This document shows, in pieces, positions 45,022 through 53,569 of a DNA stretch of 64,000 bases. The translations under genes were made by a program, and so were the position numbers. Source of the stretch: Bacteroidales bacterium (GTDB lineage: Bacteria; Bacteroidota; Bacteroidia; Bacteroidales; F082); assembly GCA_028277395.1 (NCBI GenBank), contig JANQGJ010000019.1:57909-121908 (forward strand). Direction: 5' to 3'. Each line of letters starts with the position of its first letter. The first letter of the stretch is position 1. The notes beneath the pieces were generated by a model, which searched no databases, was not told where the DNA came from, and saw only the letters and a program-made list of their open reading frames with translations.

Positions 45022-45105
45022 ATTTATCAAATAATTGATTTACAGTATTTAACTTTTATTAACAGTTGTTAGGTTAGGTTAACATTTGCGACATAATATC
45101 TGGCT

Positions 45106-45113
45106 TATTTTTG
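45106..45113 (+). promoter_or_regulatory. -7 promoter box of the candidate small RNA
   Basis: TATTTTTG, a perfect TAnnTTTG match, with TTTG at 45085-45088, 17 bases upstream, near the -33 position. No plus-strand protein gene follows for many kilobases. Confidence 0.45.
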
Positions 45114-45118
45114 TGTTA

Positions 45119-45229
45119 GAATTTTGTTAATAGCAATGATTAACATATGAGCAACCCAGCTCATGATAATTCTGCTTTATTTCATAATTGTTGGTTTTTG
45201 ACCCTCTCGTTAAGTCGGGAGGGTTTTTT
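45119..45229 (+). ncRNA. Candidate small RNA or leader RNA
   Basis: A plus-strand promoter box at 45106, then a hairpin ATGAGC-AACCCA-GCTCAT (45147-45164), and then a terminator ACCCTCTCG (45201-45209) with CGGGAGGGT (45216-45224) followed by TTTTT. The transcript would be about 110 nt. It lies in a 307-base gap between two minus-strand genes, so it cannot be a leader for either. A 42-codon frame (ATG at 45147) runs through the terminator. A short leader peptide containing a Cys-Trp-Phe run could be translated, but no downstream operon exists. Confidence 0.5.
45201..45229 (+). terminator. Intrinsic terminator of the candidate small RNA
   Basis: 9-bp stem with one T-G pair, loop TTAAGT, then a run of T (45224-45229). 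The direction is plus: on the minus strand the hairpin is not followed by T. Confidence 0.75.
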
Positions 45230-45287
45230 GATGTTTATTTTAAACCGGATATTGATGAGAAAGCAGGTGTGGGAAGGTTAAAAATCA

Positions 45288-45325
45288 GCCACAGGCCCGA
45301 ACACTTATTTTTCAGAGCCTGTGAC
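45288..45325 (-). terminator. Probable terminator of the ALDH7-type gene
   Basis: Arms GCCACAGGC (45288-45296) and GCCTGTGAC (45317-45325) pair on the minus strand over 9 positions with one wobble, 20-base loop, followed by TGATTTTT. It lies 12 bases past the stop. Confidence 0.65.
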
Positions 45326-45337
45326 TTTTATTAATTA

Positions 45338-46894
45338 TTAAAAAGCAAATTTAATTCCCTGTGCCAGTGGCAGCTCTGTGCCATAGTTAATAGTATTAGT
45401 TTGACGGCGCATATAAGCTTTCCATGAATCTGAACCTGATTCACGGCCACCACCGGTATCTTTTTCACCACCGAATGCACCACCTATTTCAGCACCGCTT
45501 GTACCGCTGTTTACGTTTGCAAGTCCGCAGTCAGAACCGGTTTCACTTAAGAACTTCTCCATTTCTCTCATATTTAATGTGAATAAAGCTGAAGACAGCC
45601 CTTGAGGTACACCATTATTTAGTTCGATAGCTTCATCAAATGTGCTATATTTTATCAGATAAACAATAGGAGCAAAAGTTTCTTCCTGAACAATGCTGTA
45701 GCTGTTCTTAGCTTCTGCAATTGCAGGAACAACATAGTTTCCAGAAGGATATTTGTCATCTTCTATTACATTACCACCGAAAAGTATTTTGCCACCTTCT
45801 TTTTGAACCTCCTCAACAGCATGTTTAAATGCATTTACAGAGTGAATATCAATAAGAGGTCCTACCAGGGTATTTTTGTCCAAAGGATTACCGATTTTAT
45901 CAGTTATCTGTTCGTAAGCATTAAGAAGACGTTTTTTCACTTCATCATAGATGCTTTCATGTACAATTACCCTACGGGTAGACGTACAACGTTGTCCTGC
46001 CGTACCAACGGCACCAAACACGATGCTGGGTATGGCCATTTCAAGGTCTGCTGAATCTGAAACTATTACAGCATTGTTACCACCCAATTCAAGAATGGTT
46101 TTCCCAAGTCTTTTACCCACAATTTCTCCTACTCTTTTCCCAACTGCAGTAGAACCGGTAACAGAAAACAGAGGGATTCGCCTGTCGGCAAGAAAATTAT
46201 CTCCCAGAACTGATGATTTCGCAATTACCAGGTTAAATACCCCTTCAGGTACATTATTTGCTCTTAATACACTTTGAATAATGTTCATTGTGGCAATTGC
46301 AGTAAGAGGAGTTTTAGAGCTTGGTTTCCAGATTACAACATCACCTGCAATAGCTGCAAGCATAGAATTCCATGCCCAAACTGCAACCGGAAAATTGAAA
46401 GATGTAATAAGCCCGACAATACCTATTGGATGATACTGATCATACATTCTGTGGTTTCTTCTTTCCGAATGCATTGTAAATCCGTTTAACAATCTTGACT
46501 GACCTACGGCAAAATCACAAATGTCGATCATTTCCTGTACTTCTCCGAGACCTTCCTGGTATATTTTTCCCATTTCAAGAGAAACAAGCATCCCCAGGTC
46601 ACGTTTATGTTTGCGAAGAGCAAGACCAATTTGCCTTACTATTTCGCCACGCTCAGGAGCAGGTATTTCACGCCATACTTTAAATGCTTTTTCTGCGGTT
46701 GCTACAACTTCCTCATAGTCTTCGATTGTAGCATTTTTCACTTTTGCAATTTCACTGTTGTCGATTGGTGAAACAGAGGATGTTACTGTACCCTTTACAT
46801 CAAACCACCTGGTACCTGTTGTAACACCATTGTTGATATCTATAATGCTCAAACGGTCGAGCAATTCACTTTTGTTAAAATTTATTGCATTCAT
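45338..46894 (-). CDS. Aldehyde dehydrogenase, ALDH7 type (aminoadipate-semialdehyde)
   Basis: A protein of 518 residues. The catalytic Cys is C303 in GTAGQRCTSTRR and the general base E269 in LELGGNNAV. The C-terminal block NSGTSGAEIGGAFGGEKDTGGG with RRQTNTINYG is characteristic of the ALDH7 (antiquitin / piperideine-6-carboxylate dehydrogenase) group, which oxidises alpha-aminoadipic semialdehyde in lysine breakdown. It lies 52 bases after pruA on the same strand, so the two form an operon. No lysine aminotransferase or saccharopine gene is visible. Confidence 0.88.
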   Translation of the reverse strand: MNAINFNKSELLDRLSIIDINNGVTTGTRWFDVKGTVTSSVSPIDNSEIAKVKNATIEDYEEVVATAEKAFKVWREIPAPERGEIVRQIGLALRKHKRDLGMLVSLEMGKIYQEGLGEVQEMIDICDFAVGQSRLLNGFTMHSERRNHRMYDQYHPIGIVGLITSFNFPVAVWAWNSMLAAIAGDVVIWKPSSKTPLTAIATMNIIQSVLRANNVPEGVFNLVIAKSSVLGDNFLADRRIPLFSVTGSTAVGKRVGEIVGKRLGKTILELGGNNAVIVSDSADLEMAIPSIVFGAVGTAGQRCTSTRRVIVHESIYDEVKKRLLNAYEQITDKIGNPLDKNTLVGPLIDIHSVNAFKHAVEEVQKEGGKILFGGNVIEDDKYPSGNYVVPAIAEAKNSYSIVQEETFAPIVYLIKYSTFDEAIELNNGVPQGLSSALFTLNMREMEKFLSETGSDCGLANVNSGTSGAEIGGAFGGEKDTGGGRESGSDSWKAYMRRQTNTINYGTELPLAQGIKFAF

Positions 46895-46946
46895 TCTTTA
46901 AGAATTTCAATGATTTCATTAATTATGTTTGTAATAATTTAATTAT

Positions 46947-48575
46947 TTATTCCTCCATAAACGGATATTTGTAGCTTTCTGGTGGAACAAAGCACTCTTT
47001 AATCGTTCTTGGACTAACCCACCTGAGAAGGTTGATCTTTGATCCTGCCTTATCATTTGTACCTGAGCCCCGAGCCCCTCCAAATGGTTGTTGATTTACA
47101 ACAGCACCTGTTGGTTTATCGTTGATATAAAAATTACCGGCAGCATGATCGAGTTTTTTCATAACATGTTCAATTACATACCTGTCTTTGGAAAAGATTG
47201 ATCCTGTTAAGGCATAAATTGAGGTATTATCTACGAGGTCAATAGTTTCTTCAAATTTGGTGTGATCATATATATAGATGGTTAATATAGGGCCAAACAA
47301 CTCTTCTTCCATTGTAATATAATGAGGATCTTTTGTAAGAATAATTGTAGGCTCAATGAAATAACCTTCAGATTTATCATAATTACCACCATAAATAATC
47401 TCCACTTCTTCATCTTCTCTGGCAGCATCAATAAAACTTGCCAGTTTGTTAAACGAAGCTTCATCAATTACTGCATTTACAAAGTTTGAGAAATCTTCTA
47501 CGGGACCCATCTTCATAGTATCCATGTCACATCTGATCTCAACCAGTACATCATCCCAGATATTATCAGGTATATATGCACGTGATGCGGCTGAACATTT
47601 TTGCCCCTGATATTCAAATGCACCTCTTGTTAGTGCAGTAGCAACTTGTCGTGCATTTGCTGATTCGTGTGCAAGTACGAAGTTTTTTCCGCCTGTTTCG
47701 CCTACAATTCTCGGATATGATCGGTATTTATGGATATTATTTCCAATTTCTTTCCATATGTTTTGGAATACTGCTGTTGATCCGGTAAAATGAATGCCGG
47801 CAAAATCCTTGTGTGAGAAAATAACTTTTCCTGCTGCAGGACCACTAACGTATACCAGGTTTATTACTCCATCAGGTAATCCTGCTTCCATAAAGATCTC
47901 CATTATGATTGCTGCCGAGTAAATCTGGGTGTTTGATGGTTTCCAAACAACCGTATTACCCATAAGTGCCGGTGCAGAAGGCAGGTTACCTGCAATTGCT
48001 GTAAAGTTAAATGGTGTAAGAGCAAACACAAATCCTTCGAGTCCTCTTTGTTCAATACGGTTCCATATCGATTCATCAGAGTCAGGTTGTTCGTTGTATA
48101 TTTCTGTCATATACTGGACATTGAACCGAAGAAAGTCTGCAAGCTCACATGCTGAATCTATTTCAGCCTGGTGAACAGATTTGGACTGACCAAGCATGGT
48201 GGCTGCATTAATTCTTGCCCGGTAAGGTCCTGAGATCATACCTGCTGCTTTTAAAAATATGGATGCCCTTTGCTTCCATGACATGGAAGCCCATTTTAGT
48301 CTTGCTTTTAATGCTGCATCAATAGCATCTTTCACGTTTTCTTCATTCCCCCTGCTGTAATAGCCAAGAAGTTTCTTGTGCTCATGAGGTGGACGAATTT
48401 CAATTTTATTCTCAGTACGTATTTCTTTACCGTCGATAATCATAGGAATATCAACCTCATACGATTTAGCGCATTCAATTGCCTGCAATAATTTTTCTCT
48501 TTCGGGAGAACCGCTTTTGTATGAGAGCACTTTCTCATTTTTAGCGGGAGGTACAAAATATAAGCTCTTTTGCAT
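46947..48575 (-). CDS. pruA: L-glutamate gamma-semialdehyde dehydrogenase (P5C dehydrogenase)
   Basis: A protein of 542 residues. Catalytic Cys C327 in FEYQGQKCSAASR and Glu E293 in VGETGGKNFV; the C-terminus has NFYINDKPTGAVVNQQPFGGARGSGTNDKAG. This stand-alone form oxidises glutamate semialdehyde to glutamate, in proline and arginine catabolism. It precedes the ALDH7-type gene, and a PutP-like symporter lies at 62163-63695. Proline dehydrogenase is not in the window. Confidence 0.93.
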   Translation of the reverse strand: MQKSLYFVPPAKNEKVLSYKSGSPEREKLLQAIECAKSYEVDIPMIIDGKEIRTENKIEIRPPHEHKKLLGYYSRGNEENVKDAIDAALKARLKWASMSWKQRASIFLKAAGMISGPYRARINAATMLGQSKSVHQAEIDSACELADFLRFNVQYMTEIYNEQPDSDESIWNRIEQRGLEGFVFALTPFNFTAIAGNLPSAPALMGNTVVWKPSNTQIYSAAIIMEIFMEAGLPDGVINLVYVSGPAAGKVIFSHKDFAGIHFTGSTAVFQNIWKEIGNNIHKYRSYPRIVGETGGKNFVLAHESANARQVATALTRGAFEYQGQKCSAASRAYIPDNIWDDVLVEIRCDMDTMKMGPVEDFSNFVNAVIDEASFNKLASFIDAAREDEEVEIIYGGNYDKSEGYFIEPTIILTKDPHYITMEEELFGPILTIYIYDHTKFEETIDLVDNTSIYALTGSIFSKDRYVIEHVMKKLDHAAGNFYINDKPTGAVVNQQPFGGARGSGTNDKAGSKINLLRWVSPRTIKECFVPPESYKYPFMEE

Positions 48576-48614
48576 TGTTGTGTATCTTAAACGTTGTTAT
48601 AAATTTACGATATG

Positions 48615-48622
48615 CAAAGATA
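48615..48622 (-). promoter_or_regulatory. -7 promoter box of pruA
   Basis: Minus-strand TATCTTTG, a perfect TAnnTTTG match; predicted leader about 33 nt. Confidence 0.5.
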
Positions 48623-48870
48623 AACATAACGAATTGCAAAAATATCACTATTATTTAGAATGAATATAAAAAAGACATTAAATTGTTGATAAGTTTTAAG
48701 AATAATTAACAATTATTACATGTTCATTACTATATAGTTAGCGAACTGATTGAGGAGGCTGCGATGAACACAATTGTAAATATTTCATTGAAACAGTAAA
48801 AATCTAATCTGTTTCACGATTTAGGAAAAGGTAGACTGACTTAAATTATTATTCACTTAACATAATTGAT
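48623..48870. other. Intergenic region between amt terminator and pruA promoter
   Basis: The gap between the two minus-strand genes is 356 bases in all. Besides the two flanking elements I see a hairpin GAAACAG/CTGTTTC (48790-48815), an AT-only inverted repeat (48701-48717) and an 11-codon frame at 48764 preceded by GAGGAGG. No gene can be supported. Confidence 0.5.
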
Positions 48871-48906
48871 AAAAAAAGCCGGTTCGCTTTTAAATTACGA
48901 ACCGGC
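48871..48906 (-). terminator. Intrinsic terminator of the ammonium transporter gene
   Basis: Perfect 9-bp stem GCCGGTTCG (48878-48886) and CGAACCGGC (48898-48906) with an 11-base loop; on the minus strand it is followed by seven T (plus A-run 48871-48877). Confidence 0.9.
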
Positions 48907-48931
48907 ACGTCGCTTAACTGTTTAACCGAAA

Positions 48932-50152
48932 TTATAGTGCACCTTCATCATAAGCTTTTTCACCATGTAATGCTTCATCAAGTCCAACATGTTCTATGTT
49001 GTCGGCAACTTTAACTTTTGTAATAATGTTTATTACGATCAGCATAACATACGTAAATATGAAGGCATATACTGATGCTCCAATTACTGCTACCACTTCT
49101 TTTATAAAAAATCCGCTATCGCCTTCAATCAACCCTGATTGTCCGTTTATAGCCGAGGATGCAAAAATTCCTAACATTACTGTACCTAGAAAACCTCCCA
49201 TTCCATGGACTCCCCAAACATCAAGAGCATCATCCCAGCCCCATTTATTCTTAAAATGAACAGCAATATAACAAACAGCACCGGCTGCAATTCCTATTAA
49301 CATTGCGGCCCATAAAGGTACAAATCCGGCGGCAGGTGTTATTGTAGCCAATCCGGCAACAGCACCTGTTAGTAAACCAACAAATTTTGGACGACCTTCT
49401 CTGACCCATTCGATAACCAGCCAGGTGATTGCTGCAAAGGATGCTGCAACATCAGTATTTAAAAATGCCAGAGTTGTTATAGCATCCACCTGTAACTCAC
49501 TTCCTGCATTAAAACCATACCACCCAAACCAAAGTAGTCCCGTACCAATGGCCACTAATGGTATGCTATTCGGCGGCGACTCCAGATCTCTCCTTCTTCC
49601 CACATAAAATACAGATGCCAAAGCAGCAAATCCAGCTGTTGCATGTACAACTATACCTCCTGCAAAGTCAAGAACACCCCATTCAGCAAGTAATCCGCCT
49701 CCCCATACCATATGTACGAACGGATAGTACACGAACAATTGCCAGGCTACCAGGAATATTAAGTACGCTTTAAAAGATACTCTGTTTACAAAAGCACCAG
49801 TAATAAGTGCCGGAGTGATAATTGCAAACATCATCTGATATGCAATAAAAATGTACTCAGGATATTGGCCATCTGCACCACTATATGGATTATCAAATGG
49901 TATATTATGTAAAAATGCCCAGTTGAGGTTACCGATAATACCTCCTTCACCGCCACTGAAGCATAATGAATACCCCACTATAATCCACATCATTGTTGTT
50001 ATCCCTAATGACACGAAGGTTTGCATCATAATTCCCAGGATATTTCTTTTACCAGCAAGTCCACCATAAAAGAATGCCAGTCCGGGTGTCATTAACATTA
50101 CTAAACTGGTACATAGTACCATAAATGTTGTTGTTCCTGTATTAAAATCCAT
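48932..50152 (-). CDS. amt: Ammonium transporter (Amt family)
   Basis: A protein of 406 residues with about eleven membrane segments. Family signatures are LMTPGLAFFYGGL at the N-terminus, the GGIVVHATAGFAALA block and DDALDVWGVHGMGGFLG, with pore-lining His in VHATAG and VHGMGG. It moves ammonium across the inner membrane. The usual partner glnK is not adjacent. It follows a porin-like gene by 23 bases on the same strand, and both probably share a transcript. Confidence 0.93.
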   Translation of the reverse strand: MDFNTGTTTFMVLCTSLVMLMTPGLAFFYGGLAGKRNILGIMMQTFVSLGITTMMWIIVGYSLCFSGGEGGIIGNLNWAFLHNIPFDNPYSGADGQYPEYIFIAYQMMFAIITPALITGAFVNRVSFKAYLIFLVAWQLFVYYPFVHMVWGGGLLAEWGVLDFAGGIVVHATAGFAALASVFYVGRRRDLESPPNSIPLVAIGTGLLWFGWYGFNAGSELQVDAITTLAFLNTDVAASFAAITWLVIEWVREGRPKFVGLLTGAVAGLATITPAAGFVPLWAAMLIGIAAGAVCYIAVHFKNKWGWDDALDVWGVHGMGGFLGTVMLGIFASSAINGQSGLIEGDSGFFIKEVVAVIGASVYAFIFTYVMLIVINIITKVKVADNIEHVGLDEALHGEKAYDEGAL

Positions 50153-50175
50153 GATTTCTGATCTTTAATTATTTT

Positions 50176-50928
50176 TTAAAATGATAACCCCACAACAAGG
50201 TATATTTTTTCAGCCTGTGGATTTGTTATTAGTGACGCAGTTAACGGCAAGCTGAATTTATCAGTAATTACAATATCTTTTGATGTTGTTAACCCCAGGT
50301 TAACAACTCCAAATGAATCGCCATAATACCCTGTTTCTCCTTTATCTTTATCAGGAGAAGTGCAGTTTATTCCCATGAATACATCTACATATTTAAAGGT
50401 GTAAGCTATTTCTGCATAGGTTGAAAACTGAATATCCCCTTCAGAGCCGTCATCGTTTACCTTTTTTGCATCGGCTCCGTAAAAATTTGTAGCTACAAAA
50501 GCTGACAGAGGAACTTTTTCTGTTCCGTTAAATGACAACATTCCTTCGAATACATGACCAGTAGTAGATTTTTTGTAATTAAAATACTTGTATCCGGCAA
50601 CTTCATCTGGAAAAAAATAATCAGTAAAGGTTAATGTAATAACGTTGTTAAAAGTATAACTGGCATAGAGGTCTACTTCCTGAACCCCTGGGAGATTTGT
50701 GGTGAATGCACCCCAGGTTCCTATAGCAAATCCTCCTATACTGTATTCAATTCCCGGCTGAATACTGGGAGATGCACCGTAATCTGTACCACGCCATACA
50801 TATCGACTCATTAAATCACAGCCAATACTAAATGGATTATTTTCTGTTGTATTTTCCTGAGCCACTAAACTGGTTGTGGAAAGGCTTAATAAAACACTAA
50901 AAAGAATCAATAATGTAATTTTTTTCAT
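50176..50928 (-). CDS. TorF-like putative porin
   Basis: A protein of 250 residues with a signal peptide (ends LVAQ). The mature start NPFSIGCDLMSRYVWRGTDYG and the alternating beta strands match the family of putative porins (Gcw_chp/TorF type) often near amt or nitrogen genes. The ATG at 50928 follows the signal-peptide pattern; the frame is open to 50985. A 7-of-8 -7 box (AACATTTG on the minus strand, 50955-50962) lies upstream. It precedes amt, suggesting an outer-membrane route for small nitrogen compounds; this is inferred. Confidence 0.75.
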   Translation of the reverse strand: MKKITLLILFSVLLSLSTTSLVAQENTTENNPFSIGCDLMSRYVWRGTDYGASPSIQPGIEYSIGGFAIGTWGAFTTNLPGVQEVDLYASYTFNNVITLTFTDYFFPDEVAGYKYFNYKKSTTGHVFEGMLSFNGTEKVPLSAFVATNFYGADAKKVNDDGSEGDIQFSTYAEIAYTFKYVDVFMGINCTSPDKDKGETGYYGDSFGVVNLGLTTSKDIVITDKFSLPLTASLITNPQAEKIYLVVGLSF

Positions 50929-50999
50929 TGCATAAAATTTGATTAAAACTTCAGCAAATGTTAAATAATTAACAAACCGAAACAATTGTGTTATTTCGT

Positions 51000-51023
51000 A
51001 AAAAAAAATACGTGGACCACGTA
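51000..51023 (-). terminator. Terminator-like hairpin after the LuxR-type regulator (or operator)
   Basis: TACGTGG-A-CCACGTA (51009-51023). On the minus strand this can fold as TACGTG-GTC-CACGTA, a 6-bp stem with a 3-base loop, followed by nine T. That fits an intrinsic terminator ending the five-gene transcript from 59705. An overlapping alternative hairpin (ACCAC-TAC-GTGGT) is mutually exclusive with it. Alternatively the inverted repeat is an operator for the porin-amt promoter. Confidence 0.5.
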
Positions 51024-51108
51024 GTGGTTAAGTGATAAACAAACTGAAATCTAAATCATGTTGTTTTGTAAGTTGTTCCCAGGTGTTAATTAGCAGGTTT
51101 GTTTGCAG

Positions 51109-51768
51109 CTATAGTTCAATTATTTTATTTTTTATTGCAAACTTCACAAGATCTACTGTACTTGATAAATCAAGTTTTCGCATTATACTTGTCTTATGCG
51201 TCTCAACTGTTCTTATACTTATATTCAATGTACTTGCAATTTTCGGATTTTGTACTCCTTCAACTATATATTGAAGTATTTCTCTTTCACGGTTAGTAAG
51301 GTTGCTTAATTTATTTTCTGATATTTTGTTGCCATGTTTTGCACTCTTAACATAACTTTTTAAAATAGTATTTGATATTGACTTGCTAAAGTATTCTCGA
51401 CCTTCATTAATTTCACGAATTGCGAGTAATAATTCATCCCGGGTAGTGTTTTTTGGGAGGTAACCATTTATTCCTGATTTTAAAGCATTAAATATAAAAT
51501 CCTCCGACGTGTACATTGAGAGCATTAATACTTTTATTTTAGGGTAATCCCTTGTTAGAATTTTGGAAATCTCTATTCCTGACATTGTAGGGAGTGAGAT
51601 ATCCAATAGTACAATATCTGGTAATTGCTTGTCTATTATCTCGAAAAATTCATAAGCATTTTGGGCTTCACCAATTATTTCTATCAATGGATTATCTGCC
51701 AGCAGTGATTTAATACCATCCCTTACAATTTGGTGATCATCAACCAAAACAATTTTTATACAACTCAT
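51109..51768 (-). CDS. NarL/LuxR-family response regulator
   Basis: A protein of 219 residues. Receiver with D10-D11 and phosphoacceptor D56 in IVLLDISLPTMSG; C-terminal LuxR-type helix-turn-helix at about 150-212 (LTNREREILQYIVEG ... ISIRTVETHKTSIMRKL). It is 10 bases after the HisKA_3-type kinase and is its cognate partner. Both follow three glycoside hydrolase genes without a visible promoter, so starch metabolism is a candidate signal or target. Confidence 0.93.
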   Translation of the reverse strand: MSCIKIVLVDDHQIVRDGIKSLLADNPLIEIIGEAQNAYEFFEIIDKQLPDIVLLDISLPTMSGIEISKILTRDYPKIKVLMLSMYTSEDFIFNALKSGINGYLPKNTTRDELLLAIREINEGREYFSKSISNTILKSYVKSAKHGNKISENKLSNLTNREREILQYIVEGVQNPKIASTLNISIRTVETHKTSIMRKLDLSSTVDLVKFAIKNKIIEL

Positions 51769-51778
51769 AATATTATAT

Positions 51779-53548
51779 TTAAAGTGGAATGTAAATAGAA
51801 ATATTGGTGCCTTTGTTTATCTCTGATATAATAACAAGTTTACCGTTCAGTAGAGATACCCTGTCTTTAATGTTGTTTAGACCATTGGATTCAATGAACC
51901 CGGTATTAGCTTTATCAAAGCCAATACCATCATCACGAATCTCAATAGTCAACTTTTTTTCTTTAAACAAGAAACTAATATTGGCTTTTTCAGCTTTCGA
52001 ATGTTTTAAGATATTAGTCAGTGCCTCCTGAACTATCCTAAATATATAGATTTCCTCCTTTACTGACAAAGTTGAACTATCACCATAGGTTTCAAACTTA
52101 ATTATTATACCGGTTGAATCCATTATATCACTGCATATATTACGTACAGCTGTAAGTAATCCAAACTCTGATAAAGCTGCAGGCATTAAATTGTTTGAAA
52201 TTCTTCGTGTTTCATCTATAGTCTGGTCAAACAGATTGCCGAGTTCCATGAAACTGTTCTCATTTAATTTCCCGGTTAAACTTTTATTTAAGCAGCTCTC
52301 ATATTTTAGTTTTAAAGCTATCAAAAGTTGTCCCAGACTATCATGAAGCTCTCTTGATAGTCTTTGTCTTTCTGTTTCCTGACCATCTATCAAAGAACTT
52401 AAGCTTTTTACCCTTTCAGCTTCGAGTTCTAAGGATTGTTCTTTTAACTGATGCACCATTCGGTTAAAGGTATTCGTAAGGTCACCAATTTCATCATTCA
52501 GCTTGTGTTTAATTTCAACATCCTTATTCCCCTTTCCTATTTCTCTTGCGGCATGATTAAGTCTTTGAATTGGAAATGTAATTCGTTTCGAGAGTATGTA
52601 TACAACAACTAAAACCAAAAAGAAAATAAAAATACTAATGAAAACAATTTCGTTTCTGATCCTGTATATTGGAATTGTAGCTTCCTCAAAATCTATTTCG
52701 GCAAGTATCACCCAGTCTAAGTTTGGTACATTTATCTGTCCGTAGGAACTTAATACTTCAATGCCACGATAATCATCAATAATATTGGTGCCTGATATAC
52801 CATTAAAAGCACTTTTAACACCACGCGTGTCAACAATTGTTGACATCACAGAATTTTCCTGAAATCTTGAAGTGCTTCGCATAAGCAGGTCTCTACCAAC
52901 CAAATAAGATTCGCCTGATGTCCCTAATCCTGTCGATTGATCGTTTTCATACATTATAGAATCTATTAAGTTATGCGATAACTCAAATACTATAACACCA
53001 ATATCCATACCTGCTGAATCAAATAAACCTGTGCTAATTGTAATTATTGGCTTACCTAATGCATCAGGTGTTTTTAAGTCTGTAATAACAGGTAAGTGAC
53101 TCCCGAAAGTTATGGTTTTTAACTTGTCATACAATTTTGGCGTGATTTCAGAAACAGTTTCTGATTGTTTTAAGTGAAATACTTTATCATTTTGTCCGAA
53201 TATACTGACATTAATGTAATGATTTCTGGCAATTTCCCTGACAAAATCATTTTTTGCATTATACAATTCTGTTAGAGTGTCAGCTAATTCGGTTTCATTT
53301 AAATTATTAGCAATTTCACGAATGTCTCTTGAAAGACTTATTATCTGGACTTCGTCAAGTCTGTTTATGAAAAAACTCTCCAGCAAATTTGTTTTTTCAG
53401 CTCTGACAGAGGTAAGCTGATTAAATGTCCTGTCGAGTATAGCTTCACGTGCATTGTAAAATGAATATGAAGCAACAATTAATATAGTGATGATACTTAA
53501 TAATAAAGATGCAAGTACTAATTTATCAGAAATAGAAAAACTTCTCAT
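51779..53548 (-). CDS. Sensor histidine kinase, Cache-HAMP-HisKA_3 type
   Basis: A protein of 589 residues. Membrane segment 1 at about 10-30, an extracytoplasmic double-Cache-like sensor domain (about 40-290), membrane segment 2 at 301-320, HAMP at about 320-372, and then ETERQRLSRELHDSLGQLL with phosphoacceptor H402, as in NarX/DegS-type kinases, and a HATPase domain (RDDGIGFD). Such Cache domains bind small ligands outside the cell. It lies 21 bases after the GH13 lipoprotein gene and 10 bases before the LuxR-type regulator. The ligand is unknown. Confidence 0.92.
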   Translation of the reverse strand: MRSFSISDKLVLASLLLSIITILIVASYSFYNAREAILDRTFNQLTSVRAEKTNLLESFFINRLDEVQIISLSRDIREIANNLNETELADTLTELYNAKNDFVREIARNHYINVSIFGQNDKVFHLKQSETVSEITPKLYDKLKTITFGSHLPVITDLKTPDALGKPIITISTGLFDSAGMDIGVIVFELSHNLIDSIMYENDQSTGLGTSGESYLVGRDLLMRSTSRFQENSVMSTIVDTRGVKSAFNGISGTNIIDDYRGIEVLSSYGQINVPNLDWVILAEIDFEEATIPIYRIRNEIVFISIFIFFLVLVVVYILSKRITFPIQRLNHAAREIGKGNKDVEIKHKLNDEIGDLTNTFNRMVHQLKEQSLELEAERVKSLSSLIDGQETERQRLSRELHDSLGQLLIALKLKYESCLNKSLTGKLNENSFMELGNLFDQTIDETRRISNNLMPAALSEFGLLTAVRNICSDIMDSTGIIIKFETYGDSSTLSVKEEIYIFRIVQEALTNILKHSKAEKANISFLFKEKKLTIEIRDDGIGFDKANTGFIESNGLNNIKDRVSLLNGKLVIISEINKGTNISIYIPL

Positions 53549-53569
53549 CCTGGTTAGACTTAAAGAAAA

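Noticed and set aside
45009..45030. ATG at 45030 as start of the RprX-like kinase
   Set aside because: The predicted -7 box (45014-45021) would then lie within the coding sequence. GTG at 45009 is preferred but not proven.
45147..45275. 42-codon frame in the candidate small RNA
   Set aside because: It runs through a strong terminator, so full translation is unlikely; only a short leader peptide is possible.
48701..48717. AATAATT-AAC-AATTATT inverted repeat
   Set aside because: Only A and T in the arms; expected by chance in AT-rich intergenic DNA.
48764..48799. 11-codon frame with a GAGGAGG sequence before it
   Set aside because: Too short to support as a gene, no -7 box in front and no downstream plus-strand gene.
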